Part shown: positions 7,236-17,488 of the stretch, piece by piece
Layout of the letters: each line of letters opens with the position of its first letter
Position numbering within the stretch: position 1 is the stretch's first letter
Source: Dyella choica
Lineage (GTDB): Bacteria > Pseudomonadota > Gammaproteobacteria > Xanthomonadales > Rhodanobacteraceae
Direction of reading: 5' to 3'
NCBI RefSeq assembly: GCF_003977665.1
Contig: NZ_RYYV01000015.1
Location: 1-64,000, forward strand
Length of the DNA stretch: 64,000 nt
Translations under genes and position numbers: made by a program
The notes under the pieces: generated by a model
Seen by the model: only the letters and a program-made list of their open reading frames with translations
Told to the model about the DNA's origin: nothing
Database searches by the model: none

Positions 7236-7359
7236 CTCCCTCCCCTGCTTGCAGGGGAGGGTCGGGGTGGGGTTGTACGAGCTTGCCGCATTGTTTGAGT
7301 TCATCGCGAGGTTGCTTCACCCCACCCCAGCCCTCCCCTACTACACGTAGGGGAGGGAG
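7236..7359. repeat. long GC-rich palindromic repeat, copy 1
   Basis: An imperfect inverted repeat whose outer arms are CTCCCTCCCCTGCTTGCAGG... and ...ACGTAGGGGAGGGAG, with GGGTGGGG and CCCCACCCC inner arms and a core carrying GAGCTTGCCGCA and GCGAGGTTGCTTC. Relatives lie at 14006, 25071 and 27626. It is between convergent genes and could fold into a strong hairpin ending both transcripts. Confidence 0.85.
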
Positions 7360-7366
7360 CCGATCG

Positions 7367-8083
7367 TTACGGAGAACCGCCGCCGATCCAGTGGGCGAGC
7401 AGAAAGGCAGTTGCCGAGGCCAAGCCGCCGATCAGCACCGTCTGCAATGCACTGCGCCAGCCGCTTACACCGGTGAAGCGGCTCTTGGCCGCGCCGAAGA
7501 TCGCCAGCGCCGCGCCGGTGCACACGACCGACAGCAGCAGCGCCGGCTTCAATTGATCGATCAGCATGTACGGCACCAGCGGCACCAAACCGCCGACGAT
7601 GTAAGCGCCGCCAATGGTGAACGCGCTGCGCAAGGCGCGGCCGGGTTCGGGCGTGTCCAGGCCCAGTTCGAAGCGCATCATGAAATCCACCCAGGCCTCG
7701 TGGTCCTTGCGGAAGTGTTCGAGGATGGGTTCGCAGGCTGCACGATCCAGGCCGTAGCCTTTGAAGATGTCCACGATCTCGCGTTCTTCTTCGCGCTGCA
7801 GGTTGCGCACTTCGTGGAACTCGCGGCGGCGTTCGGAGTGGTAGTGATCGGCTTCACCGCGCGCGGCGAGATAGCCGCCAAGGCCCATGGCGATGGCGCC
7901 GGCAGCAATCTCCGCCACGCCGGCGACGACCACTACGCGGCTGGCTACGTTGGCGGCGGACAGGCCCGCGGCGAGCGCGAACGGTACGGTAAGACCATCG
8001 GCCATGCCCAGGACGATGTCACGGACGGTTTCGGAGGCGGCGAAATGGCGTTCCTGATGGGGATGACGGTGGGCGGCGGACAT
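7367..8083 (-). CDS. VIT1/CCC1-family membrane protein (probable Fe2+/Mn2+ transporter)
   Basis: A 238-residue integral membrane protein. The start at 8083 has GGGAG 8 nt upstream. Seen: DIVLGMADGLTVPFALAAGLS with the family's charged first helix, an amphipathic region with the ExxxE-rich metal-binding hinge (HSERRREFHEVRNLQREEEREIV split across residues 90-112), and three more hydrophobic segments towards the C-terminus. Family members move iron or manganese into vacuoles or out of the cytoplasm; the direction here is not known. It converges on the SDR gene and is a single transcription unit between repeats. Confidence 0.85.
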   Translation of the reverse strand: MSAAHRHPHQERHFAASETVRDIVLGMADGLTVPFALAAGLSAANVASRVVVVAGVAEIAAGAIAMGLGGYLAARGEADHYHSERRREFHEVRNLQREEEREIVDIFKGYGLDRAACEPILEHFRKDHEAWVDFMMRFELGLDTPEPGRALRSAFTIGGAYIVGGLVPLVPYMLIDQLKPALLLSVVCTGAALAIFGAAKSRFTGVSGWRSALQTVLIGGLASATAFLLAHWIGGGSP

Positions 8084-8190
8084 GCGATGACTCCCGGATG
8101 GCGGGGAGACTTTAGCCGGTTGTGTGCAGGGACCGGGGCAATGAGACGTACACGCATTTCCGCGCAACCGGGAATGACGGCCTTAAGCAC

Positions 8191-8264
8191 GTAGGCTGGG
8201 ATGACAATCCCAGCACCACGATTTAGCCATGCATGGCAATGCTGGGATTGTCATCCCAGCCTAC
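8191..8264. repeat. paired palindrome (REP-like) element
   Basis: GTAGGCTGGGATGACAATCC... and its inverted partner ending ...GTCATCCCAGCCTAC, separated by a short spacer; each arm is itself a small hairpin. It lies between two minus-strand genes. Confidence 0.9.
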
Positions 8265-8276
8265 CAAAGCCTTTGA

Positions 8277-9236
8277 TCAGATCAGCTTGATCTCGCGCAA
8301 GCGCTGCATGAGGTACTCGTGCGAGCTGAGCGAGGTGTCGTAGCGGCGAGGGTTGTCCGGCGTAATGCACTGCGGCAGCGGATCGAGCACCACGTCGGGA
8401 TTGGGATGCAGGAAGTACGGCACCGAATAGCGCGGCTTGCGGGCGTTGGCGTTCGGCGGGTTCACCACGCGGTGGGTGGTGGAAGGATAAACATGGTTGC
8501 TCAGGCGCTGCAGCATGTCGCCGATGTTCACCACGATCGCATCGCCCGCAGTGGTGATGGGTAGCCACTCGCCTTCGCGCGTGAGCACTTCCAGGCCTTC
8601 GGCGCTGGCGCCCACCAGCAGGGTGATGAAGTTGATGTCCTCATGCGCACCGGCACGCACGTTGGGGATGTTTGCTTCAATGATCGGCGGGTAATGGATC
8701 GGGCGCAGGATGGAATTGCCCTGGTCGATCTTGTCTTCGAAGTAGTCCTCCGGCAGATCGATATGCAGGGCCAACGCGCGCAGCACACGACTGCCGAGCA
8801 AGTCCAGCGCCTGGTACAACTCGTAGCCGTATTCGCGAAAGCCCGGCACTTCGGCCGGCCACAGGTTGGACGGCATCAGTTCGGCGAAACGCGAGTTGCG
8901 ATCGATCTCGCGGCCGATATGCCAGAACTCTTTCAGGTCCGGATAACGGCTGTCCTTGGCGGTTTCCACTTTGAAGGGCGTGTAGCCGCGCGCGCCGCCG
9001 GAGCCCGGCACGTGGTACTTCATCTTGGCTTCGGCAGGCAGCGCGAAAAAGCGCTGGAAGGCGTCGTACGCGCCATCGATCAATTGCGGGGTGATGCCGT
9101 GGCCGCTGATGCAGCAAAAGCCGAATTCACGATAGGCCGCGCCGAGCTCGGCGACGAACGCCGCGCGGTCGGTGTCATAGCGGCGGATGTCGAGGGTAGG
9201 AACTTGCTTGGGCTGTGTACGGGCAGATGTATCCAT
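8277..9236 (-). CDS. 2-oxoglutarate/Fe(II)-dependent dioxygenase (isopenicillin N synthase family)
   Basis: A 319-residue oxygenase, with the DIOX_N region at about residues 12-120 and the double-stranded beta-helix at about 170-280. The iron triad is His198-x-Asp200 (AGAHED) and His255 (STTHRV); Arg269-x-Ser271 (PRYSVPYF) binds 2-oxoglutarate. Such enzymes hydroxylate or desaturate small molecules; the substrate cannot be told from sequence. It lies 12 bp downstream of a REP-like pair and 159 bp after glmM on the same strand, apparently as a separate unit. Confidence 0.9.
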   Translation of the reverse strand: MDTSARTQPKQVPTLDIRRYDTDRAAFVAELGAAYREFGFCCISGHGITPQLIDGAYDAFQRFFALPAEAKMKYHVPGSGGARGYTPFKVETAKDSRYPDLKEFWHIGREIDRNSRFAELMPSNLWPAEVPGFREYGYELYQALDLLGSRVLRALALHIDLPEDYFEDKIDQGNSILRPIHYPPIIEANIPNVRAGAHEDINFITLLVGASAEGLEVLTREGEWLPITTAGDAIVVNIGDMLQRLSNHVYPSTTHRVVNPPNANARKPRYSVPYFLHPNPDVVLDPLPQCITPDNPRRYDTSLSSHEYLMQRLREIKLI

Positions 9237-9395
9237 AACGTTGTCCTTGTATAGGCGTGCGGTCTAGTTGTCCGCCACCGCAGGGGCGGTGCACGTCGGG
9301 CCTTAAGGAGCTTGTCTGCATAACACCAGACAGGCTCCCCTCCATGGCGACCTGGCATCTGTTCGTAGCGCTGCCGCAAAGACAGCGCTACTGGT

Positions 9396-10757
9396 TCACG
9401 AGCGTTCGGTGGCGGATTTTACGACGTCCGCAAGGCGTTCGGCCATCTGCCGTACTTCGGCCTCGTCGGCGGCCTCCACCGTCACGCGCACCAGCGGCTC
9501 GGTACCGGAGGCACGCAGCACCACCCGGCCACGCCCGAGCAGGGCCTGCTCGGTATCGGCCAGGGCCTTGCGCACCACGTCGCTGTTCAGCGCTTCGCGC
9601 GCGCCGGCAGCGCGCACATTGATCATCACCTGCGGCATTTTCTTCAGGCCATGGCGCGCGCTGGCCAGGTCCTGGCCGGACAGCTTGAGCGCTTCGAGCA
9701 GCGCCAGCGCCGCCACGACGCCATCGCCGGTGGTGGCCCGGTCCAGGCACAGCAGGTGGCCGGAGGTTTCGCCGCCCAGCACGCCGCCGTGCTCCTTGAG
9801 TTTTTGCAACACGAAACGGTCGCCCACGTTGGCGCGGATCAGTTCCACGCCAATCTTCGCCAAGGCCTGCTGCAGGCCGTAGTTGCTCATCAGGGTGCCG
9901 ACCACCGGGCCTTTCAACTGGCCACGCATGTGCCAGCTGCGCGCCAGCACGTAGAGCATGTCGTCGCCGTCGCCGAGCACGCCGTTGGCATCCACTACCT
10001 GCACACGGTCGCCATCGCCGTCGAAGGCAAAGCCGATGTCGGCCTGATGCTCCATGACGGCGCGCTGCAGCGCCTGCGGATGCGTCGAGCCGACATCGCG
10101 ATTGATGTTGAAACCGTCCGGCCGGTCGCCGATCAGGTGCAGCTCCGCGCCCAGTTCGCCGAACACCTTGGGGGCGACCTGGTAGGTGGCGCCATGCGCG
10201 CAATCGAGCACGATCTTCATGCCGGCCAGGCTGAAATCTTCCGGCACGGTGGCCTTGCAGAATTCCGCATAGCGCGTGATGGCGTCGGTGACGCGGATCA
10301 CCTTGCCCAGATGCTCCGAATCCACGGTAGCGAACGGCGCATCGGTTTCGGCCTCGATCGCGGCCTCGATCTCGTCGGAAAGTTTTTCGCCGTGGGTGGA
10401 GAAGAACTTGATGCCGTTGTCGTAGTGCGGGTTGTGCGAGGCGCTGATCACGATGCCCGCATCCGCACGCAAGCTGCGGGTGAGGTAGGCCACTGCCGGC
10501 GTGGGCATCGGGCCGAACAGACGCACGTCTGCCCCTGCCGCGGTCAGGCCGGCTTCCAGGGCCGATTCGAACATGTAGCCGGAAGCGCGGGTGTCCTTGC
10601 CGATCAGGACCAGCGGGCGGCCCTGCTGCTTCTTTCTTTCGCGGCCCAGCACGACCCCGAGCCCGCGTCCCAGGCGCAGCATGAAATCCGCACTGATGGG
10701 CCATTGGCCCACGCGGCCACGGATGCCGTCGGTACCGAAGTATTTGCGTTGGTTCAT
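9396..10757 (-). CDS. glmM: phosphoglucosamine mutase
   Basis: A 453-residue enzyme converting glucosamine 6-phosphate to glucosamine 1-phosphate for UDP-GlcNAc, peptidoglycan and LPS. It begins [14 protein letters not shown], which fixes the start at 10757; the frame is open further upstream only through a repeat. The phospho-serine is Ser107 in ISASHNP and the magnesium loop is DGDGDR at 246-251. [11 protein letters not shown] near the C-terminus is the phosphate-binding loop. It follows folP on the same strand with a REP-like element in between, an order ancestral in gammaproteobacteria. Confidence 0.97.
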   Translation of the reverse strand: MNQRKYFGTDGIRGRVGQWPISADFMLRLGRGLGVVLGRERKKQQGRPLVLIGKDTRASGYMFESALEAGLTAAGADVRLFGPMPTPAVAYLTRSLRADAGIVISASHNPHYDNGIKFFSTHGEKLSDEIEAAIEAETDAPFATVDSEHLGKVIRVTDAITRYAEFCKATVPEDFSLAGMKIVLDCAHGATYQVAPKVFGELGAELHLIGDRPDGFNINRDVGSTHPQALQRAVMEHQADIGFAFDGDGDRVQVVDANGVLGDGDDMLYVLARSWHMRGQLKGPVVGTLMSNYGLQQALAKIGVELIRANVGDRFVLQKLKEHGGVLGGETSGHLLCLDRATTGDGVVAALALLEALKLSGQDLASARHGLKKMPQVMINVRAAGAREALNSDVVRKALADTEQALLGRGRVVLRASGTEPLVRVTVEAADEAEVRQMAERLADVVKSATERS

Positions 10758-10900
10758 GGAGATCGGTCCAAAGGGGAATGGGGAAGAGCCGGATTCCGGC
10801 GTCTGTAGGGCGTGAATCCTACACCGGTGGGCTATGGCCAGATGTGCTCCCTCCCCTGCTTGCAGTCGGTCGTTTGGACTTGCTGCACCGCGTGTGGCAC

Positions 10901-10973
10901 GTAGGCTGGGATGACAATCCCAGCATCGCGTGAGCTGCAACATGGCAATGCTGGGTTCCGCAACCCAGCCTAC
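10901..10973. repeat. paired palindrome (REP-like) element
   Basis: GTAGGCTGGGATGACAATCC on the left arm; the right arm is a variant with GCTGGGTTCCGCAACCCAGC in which both sides of the small hairpin have changed together, keeping pairing. It lies between folP and glmM. A fragment of the GC-rich long repeat (CTCCCTCCCCTGCTTGCAG) sits just before it at 10848-10866. Confidence 0.9.
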
Positions 10974-10997
10974 GCCAGCGAGGGAGCCGATCTGGGG

Positions 10998-11903
10998 TTA
11001 ATCATCATCCGGCCAGCTGGGCATTTTCGGCTTGTCGCGCCGCTCCGGCGTATCGCCGGCTTGCACGGCATGCCACACCTTCAGTGCATCCACCGTGGGC
11101 GCCACGTCATGTACGCGCACCATGCGTGCGCCGCGTTGCACGGCGATCAACGCGGCAGCCACCGAGCCGGCGGCACGTTCGGCATGCTCTTGGCGACCGG
11201 TGAGTGTGCCGATCATCGACTTGCGCGACAGTCCCACATAAACGCCGCTGCCCAGATCGGCAAAACGTTGCAGCTTGCGTAGCAGCGCAAGGTTGTGTTC
11301 CAGCGCCTTGCCGAAGCCGAAACCGGGGTCGACCATCACCTTGCGCCGGTCGATGCCGGCCATTTCGCAGGCGAACAGGCGATCGGTGAGAAAGCGGTGC
11401 ACTTCGCCGACTACGTCGTCGTAATGCGGCTCGTCCTGCATGCTGCGCGGCTCGCCTTGCATGTGCATCAGGCAGATCGGTACGCGCAATTCCGAGGCCG
11501 CGTCCATCGCACCTTCACTGCGCAAGGCACGAACGTCGTTGATCATGCCGGCGCCGGCAGCGACCGCCGCACGCATCACTTCCGGCTTGGAGGTATCGAT
11601 GGCAATGGGCAGCGAGGTGCGGGCAATGAGCTGCTCGATCACCGGGATGACGCGCTGAAGTTCCTCTTCGACCGGCACGTCCACCGCGCCGGGGCGCGTG
11701 GATTCGCCGCCGATGTCGAGCATGTCCGCGCCCTCATCGGCCAGGCGCAAACCATGTTCCACCGCCGCTGCAGTGCTGGAAAACTGGCCGCCGTCGGAGA
11801 ACGAATCGGGCGTGACGTTGATGATGCCCACCACGCGCGGACGATCCAGCGTCAGCGGCCGGCCGTTGCAATCCAGCACCGTGGCGAACAGGTCCGTCGT
11901 CAT
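10998..11903 (-). CDS. folP: dihydropteroate synthase
   Basis: A 301-residue TIM-barrel enzyme joining p-aminobenzoate to the pterin pyrophosphate in folate synthesis; the sulfonamide target. Signatures are [15 protein letters not shown] (about 25-39), [11 protein letters not shown] (62-72) and MIGTLTGR near the C-terminus. Its ATG overlaps the stop of orn in ATGA, so the two are translationally coupled. It is probably transcribed with orn from upstream. Confidence 0.97.
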   Translation of the reverse strand: MTTDLFATVLDCNGRPLTLDRPRVVGIINVTPDSFSDGGQFSSTAAAVEHGLRLADEGADMLDIGGESTRPGAVDVPVEEELQRVIPVIEQLIARTSLPIAIDTSKPEVMRAAVAAGAGMINDVRALRSEGAMDAASELRVPICLMHMQGEPRSMQDEPHYDDVVGEVHRFLTDRLFACEMAGIDRRKVMVDPGFGFGKALEHNLALLRKLQRFADLGSGVYVGLSRKSMIGTLTGRQEHAERAAGSVAAALIAVQRGARMVRVHDVAPTVDALKVWHAVQAGDTPERRDKPKMPSWPDDD

Positions 11904-12469
11904 GCACTCTGCTCCACGCCGCCCAGCGCGCCCATGAACTGCCGGTAGTAGCGCAGCTCATCGATCGAATCGCGGATGTCGGACAGGGCGGTATGCGCCG
12001 ATTCCTTGGAGAAGCCGCGGCCGATCGCCGGCGCCCAGCGCCGCGCCAGTTCCTTCAGTGTGGACACGTCGAGGTTGCGGTAATGGAAGAAGCGCTCCAA
12101 CTGCGGCATCTGCCGGTGCAGGAAGCGACGGTCCTGGCAGATCGAATTGCCGCACATCGGCGACTTGCCCGGCGGCAGCCACTGCTTGAGGAAGTCCAGC
12201 GTGGCCCGCTCCGCTTCGGCGTGCGTGATGGTGGAGGCCGTCACCTGGTCCCACAGGCCGGAACGGCGATGCTGGTTGCGGTTCCAGGCATCCATGGCCT
12301 CCAGCCGCTCCACCGGGTGCTGCACCGCGAACGCGGGGCCTTCGGCCAGAACGAGCAGATCCTTGTCGGTGACGATGGTGGCGATCTCGAGGATCGAATC
12401 GTTGGCGGTATCCAGACCGGTCATTTCCAGGTCGATCCAGATGAGGTTGTCTTCGTTCGCTTGGCTCAT
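11900..12469 (-). CDS. orn: oligoribonuclease
   Basis: A 189-residue DEDDh 3'-5' exoribonuclease that degrades 2- to 5-nt RNA and pGpG, finishing mRNA and cyclic di-GMP turnover. Asp13 and Glu15 in [10 protein letters not shown], the third Asp in [10 protein letters not shown], and His/Asp in [12 protein letters not shown] are all present. Standard length. Divergent from sbcB with 84 bp between; overlaps folP by four bases. Confidence 0.97.
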   Translation of the reverse strand: MSQANEDNLIWIDLEMTGLDTANDSILEIATIVTDKDLLVLAEGPAFAVQHPVERLEAMDAWNRNQHRRSGLWDQVTASTITHAEAERATLDFLKQWLPPGKSPMCGNSICQDRRFLHRQMPQLERFFHYRNLDVSTLKELARRWAPAIGRGFSKESAHTALSDIRDSIDELRYYRQFMGALGGVEQSA

Positions 12470-12553
12470 GCGCCCTCCTGGCCGGGGAGTTTAGCAAGAG
12501 GCAGGCGACTTCCCCATGCCCCGCTGCCTGCCTGGAGCCCCTATCATCGGCCC

Positions 12554-14002
12554 ATGCAAACGCTCTTCTGGCACGACTACGAGACATTCGGCACCGATAC
12601 GCGCCGGGATCGCCCGATCCAGTTCGCCGGCATCCGCACCAACCTGGAGCTGGAAATCGTCGATGAACCGGTGATGTTCTACGGCAAGCCGCCGCGGGAC
12701 TCGCCGCCCAGCCCGGAGGCCTGCCTGATCACCGGCATCCCCCCCCAGCAGGCGGAGCGCGAAGGGGTGAGCGAGGCCGACTTCGCCGCGCGCGTGCACG
12801 AGCAGCTCGCCGCACCGGGTACCTGCGGCGTAGGCTACAACTCGCTGCGCTTCGACGACGAATTCACGCGCCAGCTGCTTTACCGCAATTTTTTCGAGCC
12901 GTACGCGCGCGAGTGGGAGAACAGCAATTCGCGCTGGGACCTGATCGACCTGGTGCGCCTGTGCGCCGCGCTGCGCCCCGAAGGCATCGTGTGGCCTACG
13001 CATGAAGACGGCACGCCCAGCTTCAAGCTGGAACACCTGGCCGCGGCCAATCACTTGCGGCAGGAACGCGCGCACGATGCTTTGTCGGACGTGCATGCCT
13101 TGATCGACCTGGCACGCCTGATCCGCGTGCGGCAGCCGCGCTTGTGGGAATGGTATTTCGCGCTACGCCGCAAGCAACGCGTGTTCGAACTGCTCGACAT
13201 CCAGGCCATGACACCGCTGGTGCACGTGTCGTCACGCTATCCGGCCAGCCGTCGCTGCCTCGCGGTGATCCTGCCGCTGGCGGTGCATCCGGCCCGCTCG
13301 GGCGAAATCATCGTTTACGACCTGGCGCAGGATCCCCGCGACCTGCTGGAGCTGGAGGCCGAGGACATCGCCGATCGCATCTTCACTGCGCGCGCCGATC
13401 TGCCCGAAGGGGTGGAACGCATTGCGCTACGCACCGTGCATGCGAACCGCTCGCCGGCACTGGCGCCGCTTTCCGCACTGAAGGGTGTCGACCTGCAACG
13501 GCTGCAACTGGATCTGGACCGCTGCCTGGCGCATGCCGACCAGCTGCGCGGAGCCACCGGTCTGGGCGACAAGTTGCGCCGGGTTTTCCGCCACGCGGCC
13601 GAGCTGCCGCCGCCGGAAGATCCGGAACTAGCGCTTTACGGCGGCTTTCTGCCGGATGCCGACAAGCGCCTGCTGCGCGAGGTACGCGCTACCCCGCCAG
13701 AGCAGTTGGGTCTGCGCAAGTTCGGTTTTCGCGATGCGCGCTACCCGGACCTGTTGTTCCGCTATCGGGCGCGCAATTGGCCCGAGACGCTGACAGCGGA
13801 GGAAAGGGAGCGCTGGGAAGCGTTTCGTGTTGCGCGGTTGACGCGCCCAACTGCGCTTACGACGCTCACCCTGCCGGACTATTTCGCCCGACTGGATTTG
13901 CTGCGCAGTGATCCGCTGGGGCGTGACAAGGGCGCGGTGCTCGATCAGTTGCAAGCGTGGGGCGAGCAGCTCGCAGCGGAAGCTGGCGTGGCGACGGTCT
14001 GA
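12554..14002 (+). CDS. sbcB: exodeoxyribonuclease I
   Basis: A 482-residue 3'-5' single-strand DNA exonuclease used in recombination and repair. The exonuclease domain begins at residue 5 (FWHDYETFG with Asp8 and Glu10) and continues through GYNSLRFDDEF and HDALSDVHALIDLA (catalytic His and Asp). The SH3-like and helical C-terminal domains follow (LYGGFLPDADKRLL and LRKFGFRDARYPDLLFRYRARNWP are typical). The start is at 12554, because the longer frame upstream is the antisense of orn. Confidence 0.95.
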   Translation: MQTLFWHDYETFGTDTRRDRPIQFAGIRTNLELEIVDEPVMFYGKPPRDSPPSPEACLITGIPPQQAEREGVSEADFAARVHEQLAAPGTCGVGYNSLRFDDEFTRQLLYRNFFEPYAREWENSNSRWDLIDLVRLCAALRPEGIVWPTHEDGTPSFKLEHLAAANHLRQERAHDALSDVHALIDLARLIRVRQPRLWEWYFALRRKQRVFELLDIQAMTPLVHVSSRYPASRRCLAVILPLAVHPARSGEIIVYDLAQDPRDLLELEAEDIADRIFTARADLPEGVERIALRTVHANRSPALAPLSALKGVDLQRLQLDLDRCLAHADQLRGATGLGDKLRRVFRHAAELPPPEDPELALYGGFLPDADKRLLREVRATPPEQLGLRKFGFRDARYPDLLFRYRARNWPETLTAEERERWEAFRVARLTRPTALTTLTLPDYFARLDLLRSDPLGRDKGAVLDQLQAWGEQLAAEAGVATV

Positions 14003-14005
14003 ATA

Positions 14006-14129
14006 CTCCCTCCCCTGCTTGCAGGGGAGGGCCGGGGTGGGGTTGTACGAGCTTGCCGCAATGTTCAAGTTCATCGCGAGGTTGCTTCACCCCACCCCAA
14101 CCCTCCCCTACTACACGTAGGGGAGGGAG
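14006..14129. repeat. long GC-rich palindromic repeat, copy 2
   Basis: Almost identical to copy 1 at 7236-7359 and in the same orientation. It begins 3 bp after the sbcB stop codon, so it probably forms the 3' hairpin of that transcript. Confidence 0.85.
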
Positions 14130-14189
14130 TCTGATATCGCCTTGTATGCGACCATTGCGTCGTTCCCCAACCTACCTACTTGAACCCTC

Positions 14190-14876
14190 ATGCCACGCGC
14201 CTATTTCTCGCCCGCCACGTTCCGCTTCTTCAAAAGCCTGGCCCGCAACAACAACCGCGAGTGGTTCCAGAAGCACAAGGCCGACTACGAACGCGACGTA
14301 CGCGATCCCTTCCTGGAACTGATCAGCGACATGCAGGCGCCGCTGGCGAAGATCAGCTCGCACTTCCGCGCCGATCCGCGCAAGATGGGCGGCTCGCTGT
14401 TCCGCATCCATCGCGATACGCGCTTTTCGAACGACAAGGAGCCGTACAAGCCCTGGGCCGGTGCGCGTTTTTTCCACGAGCGGCGGCACGAGATTCCGGC
14501 GCCTTCGTTCTACCTGCACATACAGCCGGGCGAATGCTTTCTCGGCGGCGGCATGTGGCATCCGGAGGCGGATGCGCTGAAACGCCTTCGGTCTTTCCTA
14601 GCGGACAACCCAGCCGCCTGGAAACGCGCCACGCAGAGCAAGGCGTTCGCCGATCGCTTTACGTTCTGGGGTGAGGCGCTGACGCGGCCGCCGCGCGGGT
14701 TCGATCCGGAGCATGAGCTGATCGAAGACCTCAAGCGCAAGGATTTCGCGGCGGGCGAGCAGTTCGACGAAGCGTTGGCGTGTTCGGCGGAGCTGCTGCC
14801 GTTCATGCTGGCCAGCTACAAGCGGCTGGCGCCGATGATCGATTATCTGTGCGCGGCGCAGGAGCTGGAGTTTTGA
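14190..14876 (+). CDS. DUF2461 domain-containing protein
   Basis: A 228-residue protein of a conserved family of unknown function. Diagnostic stretches are YFSPATFRFFKSLARNNNREWF at the N-terminus, RIHRDTRFSNDKEPYKPWAG in the middle and FYLHIQPGECFLGGGMWHPE after it. Soluble, single domain, full length. It follows sbcB in the same direction after a long palindromic repeat that probably separates transcription. Confidence 0.9.
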   Translation: MPRAYFSPATFRFFKSLARNNNREWFQKHKADYERDVRDPFLELISDMQAPLAKISSHFRADPRKMGGSLFRIHRDTRFSNDKEPYKPWAGARFFHERRHEIPAPSFYLHIQPGECFLGGGMWHPEADALKRLRSFLADNPAAWKRATQSKAFADRFTFWGEALTRPPRGFDPEHELIEDLKRKDFAAGEQFDEALACSAELLPFMLASYKRLAPMIDYLCAAQELEF

Positions 14877-14966
14877 CACGACGCGATGGGACTGCGGCAA
14901 GCGTTCGAGCAGCACGGCAAAGGCCACTCTCTCTATACTCTTAAGAACAACAACGTAAGGACACCC

Positions 14967-15455
14967 ATGTTTGTATCGCGCTCCATCCCCTTCACTGCTT
15001 TGGTGCTCGGTGTTGCCCTGCTGGCGGTATCGTCGCCGACCCGCGCCGACAATAACGACCTCAATGCCTACAACCACAAGGCTCCCACCCGCTATCCCGC
15101 ATGGTTTCTCCCGCAGGCCGAACTGGGCGTGACCACCTGGTTGAACGCAGAAGATACGCCGGCCACCGAGACCATGCCGGCCGATCATTCGTATATCTTC
15201 AGAAGCCACTTTGCGAGTGATGAACTCATCAATCGCGTATTGGCCCTACTCAAGTCCCGTCACTTCGGCAAAATCGATTTTGAGGCCGGCAAGAAAATCA
15301 CCGCTCTGGAATTCGATCCTGACACCATCGAGGGTGTGCAGGCCGCCGCAAAAGCGGGACACAATTACTTTGTCGATATCGAAGCCGACGTCGAAATGGA
15401 CCAGGACGCGTTTCGTTTGCAAATCCAGGACGGCACGGTCAACCAGGGAGGCTGA
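14967..15455 (+). CDS. exported hypothetical protein
   Basis: A 162-residue protein with a clear Sec signal (FVSRSIPFTALVLGVALLAV, cleavage probably after TRA-D near residue 28), so periplasmic or secreted. The mature part has no cysteine and no motif I know. AAGGA 7 nt before the ATG at 14967 sets the start; a longer frame from 14886 lacks one. A TATACT hexamer at 14934-14939 is a possible -10, leaving a short 5' leader. Followed by a REP-like pair. Confidence 0.7.
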   Translation: MFVSRSIPFTALVLGVALLAVSSPTRADNNDLNAYNHKAPTRYPAWFLPQAELGVTTWLNAEDTPATETMPADHSYIFRSHFASDELINRVLALLKSRHFGKIDFEAGKKITALEFDPDTIEGVQAAAKAGHNYFVDIEADVEMDQDAFRLQIQDGTVNQGG

Positions 15456-15479
15456 CGCCGCTTGGTGCATTGATGAAAC

Positions 15480-15544
15480 GTAGGCTGGGATGACAATCCC
15501 AGCTTCGGTGGCCGGCAGGGTGCTGGGATTGTCATCCCAGCCTA
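15480..15544. repeat. paired palindrome (REP-like) element
   Basis: GTAGGCTGGGATGACAATCC left arm and its inverted partner, between the convergent exported-protein gene and lysS. Confidence 0.9.
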
Positions 15545-15550
15545 CGCCCT

Positions 15551-17071
<1,521 letters not shown>

Positions 17072-17151
17072 GGAGTGCCAACGGCTTCTTTTGGTTATTT
17101 ATCGCTGCGGGGCGAGGTCAGGATGGTCTTGGGGCGCAACTGCGTTGCGCG

Positions 17152-17466
17152 TCAATTGTCTTTGCCGAACACATGCTTGACGGCGTGCTTGGTGGCATCC
17201 CAGCCCTCGCGTGCGCCGTGGCCAATCCCCTGCCCGGCTTTCTTCGCGCCATGCCCGATGCCCACGCCGGCTTCCTTGGCGCCGTGGCCGACCGTTTTTG
17301 CGGCATGCGCCGTGGCATGCCCCACATCGCGCGCACCGTTGCCGATGGCGTGTCCGGCGTCTTTCGTATCCTGCTTGATGCCCTGCCCAGCCGCGTTCGC
17401 GACATGACTGGCGAACATCACGCTGGCGCATGCAAACACAACGGCGTAGATCGTCTTGCGATTCAT
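17152..17466 (-). CDS. small exported glycine/alanine/histidine repeat protein
   Basis: A 104-residue protein starting at 17466, with GAGGAG 7 nt upstream. A signal peptide (TIYAVVFACASVMFASHVANA) precedes a region built of loose 11-residue-like repeats around GHGAKEAG, GHGAKKAG and GHGAREG, with lysines and aspartates on a regular spacing. This could form an amphipathic helix like those of LEA or YtxH-type proteins. It is 22 bp downstream of prfB and 80 bp upstream of lysS. No assigned function. Confidence 0.7.
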   Translation of the reverse strand: MNRKTIYAVVFACASVMFASHVANAAGQGIKQDTKDAGHAIGNGARDVGHATAHAAKTVGHGAKEAGVGIGHGAKKAGQGIGHGAREGWDATKHAVKHVFGKDN

Positions 17467-17488
17467 GCTGCGACTCCTCGGTCGATGA

